From Winogradskyella sediminis (GTDB taxonomy: Bacteria; Bacteroidota; Bacteroidia; Flavobacteriales; Flavobacteriaceae): a stretch of 64,000 nt of DNA. The DNA lies in the NCBI RefSeq assembly GCF_003387355.1, contig NZ_QUNH01000002.1, positions 537,606-601,605 on the forward strand, in the 5' to 3' direction. Made by a program: the position numbers and the translations under genes. The notes beneath the pieces were generated by a model. The model was not told the DNA's origin, made no database searches, and was given only the letters and a program-made list of their open reading frames with translations. Positions within the stretch are counted from its first letter, which is position 1; each line of letters begins with the position of its first letter. Shown here piece after piece: positions 33,971 to 44,033 of this stretch.

Positions 33971-35341
33971 ATGCATCATATTGATATTGACCTTATTGAA
34001 ATGACCTTGGACGTCATGAAATATGTCATTGGACGAGTTTCAGCAACAGAACACCAAATAGGAAAACCAAAAAAAGCAGAAGAATTAAAAGCAGCGGTAG
34101 GAGAAACCGTAACCGCTAAAGGTGTTGGTGGTGAGTATGCATTTGATTTGTGGAAAAAACATTTAGCCACTACCAATGTCCCAGTAGATCATCCAAGAAA
34201 CTTAGCTTTTGTACCAGCGTCACCTACGAAAGCTGCTATTATGTTCGATTTAATTACATCTGCCTCAAGTATTCATGGTGCGTATTGGATGGAAGGAGCT
34301 GGTGGTATTTTTTGCGAAAATGAAGCCATGCGATGGATCGTGTCTTTAACAGGATTACCAGAAGGAGCATTTGGTGTATTTACAAGTGGAGGCACTGCAG
34401 CTAATTTATCTGCGATTGTTACAGCTAGAGAGCATTGGAGAGAAAATCCAGAATATAAACGTGAAAAAGGATTAATTATAACTTCTATAGGAGCGCATTC
34501 TTCTATAAAAGCTATGGCTAAAGTAGCTGATGTCGATATTATTATGGTCGATTCTGAAGAACATCTTACAGGAGATGCGCTTAAGGAAACTATTGACACG
34601 TTAACAGAACATCAACGTAAATGTTTGTTTGCTGTTGTGGCCACAGGTGGTACTACCAACGCAGGTATTATTGATGATTTAGAAAGCATAGCCCAAGTTT
34701 GCGAAGAAGAGAAATTGTGGTTTCACGTCGATGCTGCCTATGGAGGAGGAGCGTTAGTGGCAGATTCGGTACGTCATTTATTTAATGGTATTGATAAAGC
34801 AGATAGTATTACAATTGATCCTCATAAATGGATGTTTTCTCCATACGATTGCGGTGCTGTAATTTATAAAAATATGGCATTGGCAAAAAATGCCCATTCG
34901 CAACAAGGGTCTTATCTCGAGATTTTTAAAGATGAAGGAGCACATGGCTTTAATCCAACAGATTATCAAATTCAACTTACACGAAGAGTTAGAGGTTTGC
35001 CTCTTTGGTTTTCGTTAGCTACACATGGCACGGATCGTTATAAAGAAGCTGTAGAACGTGGGTTAGAATTAGCGCAAATTGCAGCGAAGCTAATTGAAGA
35101 ACATCCAGATTTAGAATTGGTAAGAGAGCCAAGCTTATCTTGTGTGCTTTACCGAAGAAAAGGATGGAAACCTGAAGATTATACACACTGGACGTATGAA
35201 AATCACGAAAAAGGATTTGCTTTAGTGACTCCAACCAAATGGAAAAACGGAGATACTTATGAGACCTGTTCTCGTTTTTGTTTTATAAATCCTGATACTA
35301 CAGAACGCGATATTGAGATGATTTTAGAAAGTATGGTTTAG
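33971..35341 (+). CDS. Pyridoxal-phosphate-dependent decarboxylase (group II family)
   Basis: This 456-residue fold-type I PLP enzyme has HVDAAYGG at 252-259 and the PLP lysine Lys286 in DPHKWMFSPYDCG. It is related to glutamate, aspartate and aromatic-L-amino-acid decarboxylases. The substrate cannot be read from the sequence. The close spacing to bshC (three bases) suggests co-transcription. A link to aspartate or cysteine metabolism is speculative. The C-terminus is complete. Confidence 0.9.
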   Translation: MHHIDIDLIEMTLDVMKYVIGRVSATEHQIGKPKKAEELKAAVGETVTAKGVGGEYAFDLWKKHLATTNVPVDHPRNLAFVPASPTKAAIMFDLITSASSIHGAYWMEGAGGIFCENEAMRWIVSLTGLPEGAFGVFTSGGTAANLSAIVTAREHWRENPEYKREKGLIITSIGAHSSIKAMAKVADVDIIMVDSEEHLTGDALKETIDTLTEHQRKCLFAVVATGGTTNAGIIDDLESIAQVCEEEKLWFHVDAAYGGGALVADSVRHLFNGIDKADSITIDPHKWMFSPYDCGAVIYKNMALAKNAHSQQGSYLEIFKDEGAHGFNPTDYQIQLTRRVRGLPLWFSLATHGTDRYKEAVERGLELAQIAAKLIEEHPDLELVREPSLSCVLYRRKGWKPEDYTHWTYENHEKGFALVTPTKWKNGDTYETCSRFCFINPDTTERDIEMILESMV

Positions 35342-35573
35342 TTGTTTTTAGAATGCCACCTTATAATAGTATAGAGATATGTGTCCATATGATATTAATA
35401 TGCAGCCCAACATATTGAAGATAATATTAAGTTGCGTTCCGTAATTATCCGTTTACTCATGGTTAGCTCTTGATTAAACTCCATTTTTAATTTGATTATT
35501 TTAAAACCCTAATCTTGTTAAAAATTTAATTCAAAAAATCATAAATCATAAATCGTATTTCGCAAATCCTTAC

Positions 35574-35581
35574 TATTTTTG
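35574..35581 (+). promoter_or_regulatory. -7 element TATTTTTG immediately before guaA
   Basis: An exact TAnnTTTG box ends three bases before the guaA ATG at 35585. Transcription would therefore start at or within the first codon, giving a leaderless or nearly leaderless mRNA. Confidence 0.55.
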
Positions 35582-35584
35582 CGC

Positions 35585-37120
35585 ATGCAACACAACAAAG
35601 TCCTAATATTAGATTTCGGATCGCAATACACACAGCTTATTGCCCGAAGAGTTAGAGAATTGAACATTTACTGTGAAATTCATCCGTTTAACAAAATTCC
35701 TTCAGATTCAGACAGCTTTAAAGCTGTAATACTTTCAGGAAGTCCAAACTCAGTGAGAGGCGAAGATGTTCTTCATCCAAACTTAGAAGGATTTAGAGGA
35801 AAAAAGCCTATGCTAGCTGTTTGTTATGGTGCGCAATATCTTGCCCATTTTTCTGGTGGTGAGGTTGCCGAATCCAATACCAGAGAGTATGGAAGAGCAA
35901 ATTTGAGTTTTGTAAAACAAGATGAAGATTTCTTTGAAAACATCCACGAAGGTAGTCAGGTTTGGATGAGCCATAGCGATACCATTAAACAATTACCAAC
36001 TAAAGGAGTGCTTTTAGCAAGTACTAGCGATGTAGAAAACGCAGCTTATAAAATTGAAGGGGAGGAAACTTACGCCATTCAATTTCATCCCGAAGTATAC
36101 CATTCTACAGACGGTCATCAGCTTTTAAGTAATTTTTTAATTAAAATAGCAAAGGTTGAGCAAGATTGGACACCACAATCTTTTGTAGAAGAAACCGTTG
36201 ATAACTTAAAGGAGCAATTAGGAAACGATAAAGTGGTTCTTGGATTATCTGGTGGAGTAGACTCTTCTGTTGCGGCAATGCTATTACATAAAGCTATAGG
36301 AAAAAACCTCTATTGTATCTTTGTTAATAATGGCTTATTGCGAAAAAATGAATTCGAAGATGTATTGCATCAATACGAAGGAATGGGATTAAATGTAAAA
36401 GGTGTAGATGCTTCGGCACGCTTTTTGGATGCACTAAAAGGATTGAGCGATCCAGAGCTTAAAAGAAAAGCCATCGGATCTGCATTTATTGATGTCTTTG
36501 ATGAGGAAGCTAATTTAATTCAAGATGTAAAGTGGTTAGCTCAAGGAACAATTTATCCGGATGTGATAGAAAGTGTTTCGGCAACAGGCGGGCCAAGTGC
36601 AACGATAAAGAGTCATCATAATGTTGGTGGATTGCCAGATTATATGAAACTAAAAGTGGTAGAGCCACTTAGAGCATTATTTAAGGATGAAGTGAGACGT
36701 GTAGGTGCTTCTATGAATATGGATAAGCAATTGTTAGGTCGTCACCCTTTTCCTGGACCAGGATTAGCAATTCGGATTCTTGGAGATCTAACGGCAGAAA
36801 AAGTACGTATATTACAAGAAGTAGATGCTATTTTTATTAATAACCTCCGCTCTTGGAATCTATACGATAAGGTATGGCAAGCCGGAGCTATGTTATTGCC
36901 TGTAAATAGTGTTGGAGTAATGGGAGATGAGCGTACCTATGAAAAATGTGTCGCTTTAAGAGCTGTGGAAAGTACAGATGGTATGACTGCAGATTGGGTA
37001 AATTTACCCTATGAGTTTTTACAAAAAACATCAAACGAAATTATAAATAAAGTGAAAGGTGTCAATAGAGTTGTATATGATATTAGCTCTAAACCACCAG
37101 CTACGATTGAGTGGGAATAA
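35585..37120 (+). CDS. guaA: GMP synthase (glutamine-hydrolysing)
   Basis: This 511-residue enzyme aminates XMP to GMP. The class I amidotransferase domain (1-190) has the nucleophile in [10 protein letters not shown] and the His-Glu pair in QFHPEVYH. The ATP-pyrophosphatase domain (about 205-385) begins with [14 protein letters not shown] dimerisation domain closes the protein with [17 protein letters not shown] two codons upstream is in frame but sits in the promoter box, so ATG 35585 is chosen. Confidence 0.97.
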   Translation: MQHNKVLILDFGSQYTQLIARRVRELNIYCEIHPFNKIPSDSDSFKAVILSGSPNSVRGEDVLHPNLEGFRGKKPMLAVCYGAQYLAHFSGGEVAESNTREYGRANLSFVKQDEDFFENIHEGSQVWMSHSDTIKQLPTKGVLLASTSDVENAAYKIEGEETYAIQFHPEVYHSTDGHQLLSNFLIKIAKVEQDWTPQSFVEETVDNLKEQLGNDKVVLGLSGGVDSSVAAMLLHKAIGKNLYCIFVNNGLLRKNEFEDVLHQYEGMGLNVKGVDASARFLDALKGLSDPELKRKAIGSAFIDVFDEEANLIQDVKWLAQGTIYPDVIESVSATGGPSATIKSHHNVGGLPDYMKLKVVEPLRALFKDEVRRVGASMNMDKQLLGRHPFPGPGLAIRILGDLTAEKVRILQEVDAIFINNLRSWNLYDKVWQAGAMLLPVNSVGVMGDERTYEKCVALRAVESTDGMTADWVNLPYEFLQKTSNEIINKVKGVNRVVYDISSKPPATIEWE

Positions 37121-37176
37121 AACAATCAACTGATAGCAAATTGTAATCATATACAGTTTGTAGTAAAATAGAATAC

Positions 37177-39084
37177 ATGAAACATATTTTAGCCGTCATA
37201 TTAATTGCATTTTCAATAGGACTTAGTGCTCAAGATTATATTGAGCATACGGTAAAACCAGGAGAGACGATTGAAAGTATAGCCAAAAGTTATTTAGTAA
37301 CTCCATTTGATATCTATGCATTAAATCCTGATGCTAAACGTAAATTTCAGCCAAATACAATTTTAATTATTCCAAATTCTAAAGTAAAGAATGAGGCTAT
37401 TGTAGAAGATACTAGAGAGCTTATAGATTACAAAAACCATAAAGTAAAACGTAAGGAAACGCTCTATGGATTGTCGCAACAATATGGCGTTTCTGAAGAA
37501 GAAATTAAAAAAGCGAATCGTTTTTTATACTCAGAAAATCTTAAGAAAGGTGATAAAATTAGAATTCCACGTTATAAAACTGTAGTGTCTAAACAAACGT
37601 TAAACAATACGGTTAAGAAATATATAGTACAACCTCAAGAAGGAAAATGGAGAATTGCTTATAAGTTCGGAATTTCAGTGGCAGATTTAGAAGCCTTAAA
37701 CCCTTTTATGAATGAAACGATTCAACCAGGTGATGAGTTAAATGTGCCTAATATTGACGATAAGGAAGAAAAAGAAGTAGAGTCCGCTTATGGCTATTAC
37801 GAAGTTTTACCTAAAGAAGGTTTTTTTAGATTAAAAATAAAATTAAATCTTACAAAAGAAGAACTCGAAGCCTTAAACCCAGAGTTAAAAGAAACAGGTT
37901 TAAAAGCAGGTATGGTATTAAAAGTGCCTGCAGACGTGGATACTTCACGTAGTTTAGAAGACGTGGAAACTACAGATTTAAAAGGGACTTTAAATAATTT
38001 TAAAACCAAGAAGATTGCTTTAATGTTGCCGTACCGTTTAGATAGAATTGATATAGATGCAGTTGATGAAACGAAAGAGAAAATAAAAGAAGATAGACGT
38101 TTGTCTGTAGTATTAGATTTTCATGTTGGTGTAATGATGGCTTTAGATTCTGCAAAACAATTAGGAATTTCTACAGACCTAAAGGTGTTTGATACGCGTT
38201 ATCACGTGTCTAAAACTGCAGAAATCTTAGCTGAAAATAATTTTAGTGATTATGATGCCGTTATTGGCCCAATGGAAGAAAATAGCTTCAATCGTGTTGC
38301 TAGAACGTTAAGTGCTGACCATATCCCTGTTATTGCAGCATTAAACAAACCAGATCAAGTATACAGCAATGTTTTTCAGACCTTACCCGAAAGCGAGTTG
38401 TTAAGCAAAACAATGATAGATTTTGTAAAAGCAGATAGTTTAAAGACTAAAGTGGTTGTTATTTCAGATCATGCACATAGAGCGAGTAGTGAAGCGTTAC
38501 AAAAGCAATTTCCAAATTCTCAACTTATTTTAACAGAAAAGGATAAAAAAAATAAAACAAAAGACGCGTATTATATTTACCATGCTAATTTGCAAAATGT
38601 GTTTTCCGCAGGTAGAACATTTGTTTTCTTAGAGACCGATAATTCGTCCTTGGCTTCTAGTGTTGTTAGTATGTTAAACGCTTTAGCAGTTGATGATACT
38701 GAAATTATTTTAGCGACATTAAATAAAGGTAAAGCCTTTGAAAGTAAGGATATTGATAATAATAATTTATCAAATCTTCAGTTTCACTTTCCTTCAGTTC
38801 ATAAAGATTATGATGAATCTAAAGTAAATGGTTTTGTGGAAGCTTACCGTAAAAACTACGGAGTAACTCCAAGTAAATATGTGGCACGTGGCTTTGATAT
38901 TACTTTAGACCTTTTAATGCGTTTAGCTTCAGCTGAAAACTTATATGATGCTTCTATTAATTCTATAGCTACTGAATATATTGAGAATAAATTCAGATAT
39001 AATAAATCGCCATCTGGTGGTTACGTCAATGAAGCTGTATATATTGTAAAGTACGATAATCTAAGAGTTGTAAAAGCTGAATAG
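37177..39084 (+). CDS. LysM-repeat protein with periplasmic-binding (PBP1) fold
   Basis: This 635-residue protein has a signal peptide (about 1-18). Four LysM-like modules follow at about 22-70, 83-132, 147-192 and 205-252; the first two are the clearest (HTVKPGETIESIAKSY, KVKRKETLYGLSQQYGV). After a linker comes a type I periplasmic-binding-protein domain (about 275-630), similar to branched-chain amino acid receptors. The LysM modules should bind peptidoglycan. No transporter genes are nearby, so sensing or a cell-wall-linked role is more likely than ABC uptake. Confidence 0.87.
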   Translation: MKHILAVILIAFSIGLSAQDYIEHTVKPGETIESIAKSYLVTPFDIYALNPDAKRKFQPNTILIIPNSKVKNEAIVEDTRELIDYKNHKVKRKETLYGLSQQYGVSEEEIKKANRFLYSENLKKGDKIRIPRYKTVVSKQTLNNTVKKYIVQPQEGKWRIAYKFGISVADLEALNPFMNETIQPGDELNVPNIDDKEEKEVESAYGYYEVLPKEGFFRLKIKLNLTKEELEALNPELKETGLKAGMVLKVPADVDTSRSLEDVETTDLKGTLNNFKTKKIALMLPYRLDRIDIDAVDETKEKIKEDRRLSVVLDFHVGVMMALDSAKQLGISTDLKVFDTRYHVSKTAEILAENNFSDYDAVIGPMEENSFNRVARTLSADHIPVIAALNKPDQVYSNVFQTLPESELLSKTMIDFVKADSLKTKVVVISDHAHRASSEALQKQFPNSQLILTEKDKKNKTKDAYYIYHANLQNVFSAGRTFVFLETDNSSLASSVVSMLNALAVDDTEIILATLNKGKAFESKDIDNNNLSNLQFHFPSVHKDYDESKVNGFVEAYRKNYGVTPSKYVARGFDITLDLLMRLASAENLYDASINSIATEYIENKFRYNKSPSGGYVNEAVYIVKYDNLRVVKAE

Positions 39085-39184
39085 TTATTGCTAACTACAA
39101 TTAATAGCCATTTCTTAGTCTTATATCGTAATTTATCTGTCACCTTAACAAAAAGGTTTTACTTTTAAAACGAAATCATTACGT

Positions 39185-39718
39185 TTGAAAAATTTATTAA
39201 TAATATTAGCCCTTTATTTTTTTGGAAGTACGTCTAATGACGTGTCTGTCACATGGAATGAATCGGCTAAACTTACTTGGGCAGATTTTAAAGGAACACC
39301 CAATTCTAAGTCTGATGCTGTAGCCTTGACAGCCTCTGGTATTACGTTTGGCTATTCAGTAAAAACATCTGGAGATAGAATTATTGACTTTACAACTACG
39401 GTTGAAGCGCATTTTTATCCAAATAAATCGTGGTATATAAAAGATAAAGGAGATGCTTATATTTTAGCGCATGAGCAATTGCATTTTGATATTACTGAAC
39501 TTTATGCACGTAAATTTAGAGCACAAATAGAAAAATTGGTTGTCAATCAAAACGTTAAAGAGCAGATGAAACGGTTGCACACTACAATTAACAAGGCTGT
39601 TAATGAAACGCAACAACGTTATGATGAGGAAACTAATCATTCTATGAATAGGGAAATGCAGCTAAAATGGGAGGTGGAGATTCAAAAGGAATTACAAAAA
39701 TTTAAAAATTACAAATAG
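39185..39718 (+). CDS. DUF922 family protein, putative secreted zinc protease
   Basis: This 177-residue product begins with a TTG codon; no ATG precedes the hydrophobic leader (KNLLIILALYFFG). The core contains the metalloprotease-like motif HEQLHFDITE (His96, Glu97, His100, possible Glu105), which is characteristic of DUF922. A role as a periplasmic peptidase is plausible but unproven. It lies 100 bases downstream of the LysM gene and is followed by a small hairpin overlapping its stop codon. Confidence 0.82.
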   Translation: MKNLLIILALYFFGSTSNDVSVTWNESAKLTWADFKGTPNSKSDAVALTASGITFGYSVKTSGDRIIDFTTTVEAHFYPNKSWYIKDKGDAYILAHEQLHFDITELYARKFRAQIEKLVVNQNVKEQMKRLHTTINKAVNETQQRYDEETNHSMNREMQLKWEVEIQKELQKFKNYK

Positions 39719-39730
39719 CTGTAATTTTTT
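39704..39730 (+). terminator. Hairpin with T run overlapping the DUF922 stop codon
   Basis: AAAAATTACA and TGTAATTTTTT pair around a six-base loop that contains the TAG stop. The T run follows directly, so this is probably an intrinsic terminator. Confidence 0.65.
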
Positions 39731-39774
39731 CAGTCATCACCATTGATACTTCATTGCCTCTTAAATTTAATTAA

Positions 39775-40002
39775 ATGGAATTAGACGGTACAGTTCTAAT
39801 TGAATTGGCACATTACAAGATGCCATTCGGAAAATATAAAAATCAGTATTTAATAGATATTCCAGAGTATTACTATATCTGGTATCAGCAAAAAGGTTTT
39901 CCTCAGGGTAAACTTGGCCGTATGATGGCACAAATGTGCGATATTAAAATCAACGGTTTAGAAGATTTAATTTATACAATACGTAGAGATTTTAAGAAAT
40001 AG
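39775..40002 (+). CDS. DUF3820 family small protein
   Basis: This 75-residue protein contains the module motif MPFGKYKNQYLIDIPEYYY followed by a WYQQKGFPQGKLG segment. It matches DUF3820 (sometimes annotated as putative quorum-sensing-regulated virulence factor), whose function is unknown. A similar FGKxKG module is fused to the exonuclease at 10561-11337. This suggests a nucleic-acid-related or exonuclease-accessory role (inference). Confidence 0.85.
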   Translation: MELDGTVLIELAHYKMPFGKYKNQYLIDIPEYYYIWYQQKGFPQGKLGRMMAQMCDIKINGLEDLIYTIRRDFKK

Positions 40003-40041
40003 CCATATTTTTAGTTAGTGCTGCAAGGGTATCCGATATAT

Positions 40042-40962
40042 CTAGTTTAAGATATAAAACAATGAAAATATGGAAATAAATAGCCATAATGTCAGTGCTA
40101 ACAGTAGAGGCTTAAATCCTGTTGATTTTAAGTCCTTTACAGATATGGAAGTCCCTACAAGAAATAGTGTAATTATCAGTAATCTCTTAGATAAATCAAC
40201 AATGAAATGTGTTGTTGATTCTGGTAAAATATGAAAGCTGTTAATCAGTATTGCCAAAATAAATAGCAGTATAAAGTATGGGATTTTAATCTTTTCTCCT
40301 TTAGTTTTAAATAAAAACATAGAGCCAAAAGATAGCGGAATTATCCAAAGTGTTCTAGAGAGTTTTACTGTCGTAGCAATACGTAATGCTTCTTCTCCAT
40401 AACCCAAAGACGCGCCAACTACAGAACTAGTATCGTGAATGGCAACGGCACACCATAAACCAAATTGTTGTTGTGTTAAGTTTAAAAAATGACCAATTGC
40501 AGGAAACACAAATAACGCTATAGAATTTAATAAAAACACAATACCTAAAGCGATACTTATTGTTTTTCCTTTTGCCTTAATTACAGGGGAAATTGCGGCA
40601 ATAGCACTTCCTCCGCATATCGCTGTGCCTGAGGTAACTAAATGACCCAATCTTAAATCTAATTTTAAAAATCTTGTGAGTAATAATCCTAGAGTGAGAG
40701 TTAAAACTATTGATAAGACCGTTAAGTTAAAGCCGTCCTTACTGGTTTCTATGGTCTCCTTAATTAACATTCCAAACCCCAACCCTACAACCGAAATTTT
40801 AAGAAAGTAATGAATAGCTTTATGGTTATATCTTTGAAAAGGATTTCTAAAAATAAGAGTGTATATAAATCCTATAATTAATGCTGTTGGACTATTTACA
40901 AATCCGAAAAGCACTACTGTGATTATCAAAACATACATTAATTTTGAAACTATAACTTTCAT
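40042..40962 (-). CDS. YeiH family putative sulfate exporter
   Basis: This 306-residue inner-membrane protein has about nine or ten hydrophobic segments. Family motifs are LGFGMLIKE, the central GTAICGGSAIAAISPVIKAK and AIHDTSSVVGAS. YeiH (UPF0324) proteins are annotated as sulfate exporters; experimental support for this is limited. The LysR gene lies just upstream on the same strand. A -7 box 20 bases before its ATG suggests it also has its own promoter. Confidence 0.9.
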   Translation of the reverse strand: MKVIVSKLMYVLIITVVLFGFVNSPTALIIGFIYTLIFRNPFQRYNHKAIHYFLKISVVGLGFGMLIKETIETSKDGFNLTVLSIVLTLTLGLLLTRFLKLDLRLGHLVTSGTAICGGSAIAAISPVIKAKGKTISIALGIVFLLNSIALFVFPAIGHFLNLTQQQFGLWCAVAIHDTSSVVGASLGYGEEALRIATTVKLSRTLWIIPLSFGSMFLFKTKGEKIKIPYFILLFILAILINSFHILPESTTHFIVDLSKRLLIITLFLVGTSISVKDLKSTGFKPLLLALTLWLFISIFSLFYILN

Positions 40963-40981
40963 ATCGTTGTGGTATTTGATA

Positions 40982-40989
40982 CAAAAGTA
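40982..40989 (-). promoter_or_regulatory. -7 element TACTTTTG for the YeiH-type transporter gene
   Basis: An exact minus-strand TAnnTTTG box lies 19 bases before the ATG at 40962, in the 74-base gap after the LysR gene. Confidence 0.5.
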
Positions 40990-41036
40990 ATGGCCTTTAA
41001 TAACTTTTAAGCAAAGTAATTTGTTCTTAAGGATAA

Positions 41037-41921
41037 CTAAAAGTTATAATTCAAGCGTGTGAAGTTTTTAAACTGTTCAAAAGTCTTAGAGATGTAGCCT
41101 GTTCTTTTTACAAAGTAAAACCACCTTTCAATATTTAAGTTTTTAATATCTATAATTTTAAGTTTATTGTTAGCTAAATCATCAGCTATAGAGTGAATGG
41201 ACAGAAGAGCATAGTGGTCGGAGTGGTATAAGTAATTTTTAATAGCTTCAGTGCTATTAAAAGAAACTACAGCATTGAGTTTTGTTACCTTATGATCGGT
41301 TAAAAAGTTGTCGATGATAATTTTGGTGCCAGAGCCTTTTTCGCGTACCACCATTGGCATAGATTGTAATAGGTTTATATCAATACTACCCTTAGGAAAT
41401 GCCGTATTTTTAATATTGGTGACAAGGACGATTTCATCCTTAATAAATTTTTCAAATTGTAATTTTGGGTTTGTAGAACTCCCTTCCGTAATTCCGAAGT
41501 CAATATCTTCATTTAGAATAGAACTTTCGATGTTTTCAGAATTATTACTTTCAATAGTAAAGGTGGTTTCGGGATGCTGAACTCTAAATTTTGCAATAAT
41601 TTTTGGAATAATGTAATTAGATAACGTAGTGCTCACCCCAAAATTAATATCATCTGGAAAATCACCTTTTTTATGAAGAAATTTTTCATTCATTTCGGCA
41701 TATATAGCTAAAACCTTATTGGTATAAAATAGGAAAGATTTTCCCTCTGTCGTCAGTTCTATAGAGTTTCTTTTACGTATAAAAAGAGTGGTCTTATAGT
41801 CTTGTTCTAAATTTTTAATGGCTTTAGATACTGCAGGCTGCGAAAGATAGAGTTGTTCAGCAGCTTTTGTGAAACTTAAATGTTTAGCTACAGTTTTAAA
41901 AATATGTAATTTGGTTTTCAT
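41037..41921 (-). CDS. LysR family transcriptional regulator
   Basis: This 294-residue protein is read from the ATG at 41921. The winged helix-turn-helix occupies residues 1-65 (HLSFTKAAEQLYLSQPAVSKAIKNLE). A type 2 periplasmic-binding-like effector domain (about 90-290) follows. An in-frame ATG at 41951 would add ten residues before the conserved first helix and is less likely. By family habit it should control the neighbouring YeiH-type gene, here transcribed in the same direction instead of divergently. Confidence 0.92.
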   Translation of the reverse strand: MKTKLHIFKTVAKHLSFTKAAEQLYLSQPAVSKAIKNLEQDYKTTLFIRKRNSIELTTEGKSFLFYTNKVLAIYAEMNEKFLHKKGDFPDDINFGVSTTLSNYIIPKIIAKFRVQHPETTFTIESNNSENIESSILNEDIDFGITEGSSTNPKLQFEKFIKDEIVLVTNIKNTAFPKGSIDINLLQSMPMVVREKGSGTKIIIDNFLTDHKVTKLNAVVSFNSTEAIKNYLYHSDHYALLSIHSIADDLANNKLKIIDIKNLNIERWFYFVKRTGYISKTFEQFKNFTRLNYNF

Positions 41922-43910
<1,989 letters not shown>

Positions 43911-43983
43911 GAAAAACGTATGTCACTTTGACGTACACGAATACTTTGGATAACAATTTGAGTTAACCAAGGATAGCTACACA

Positions 43984-44016
43984 AGACCTGTTAGGTGTAT
44001 TTCACATGACAGGTCT
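43984..44016 (+). promoter_or_regulatory. Two-tier hairpin in the yidC leader
   Basis: AGACCTGT (43984-43991) pairs with ACAGGTCT (44009-44016). Inside it GTG pairs with CAC around a TATTT loop, with symmetrical three-base internal bulges. No T run follows. It ends 17 bases before the yidC start and may be a leader RNA structure or an operator dyad. Confidence 0.45.
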
Positions 44017-44033
44017 AAAACTGAAAATTAAAC

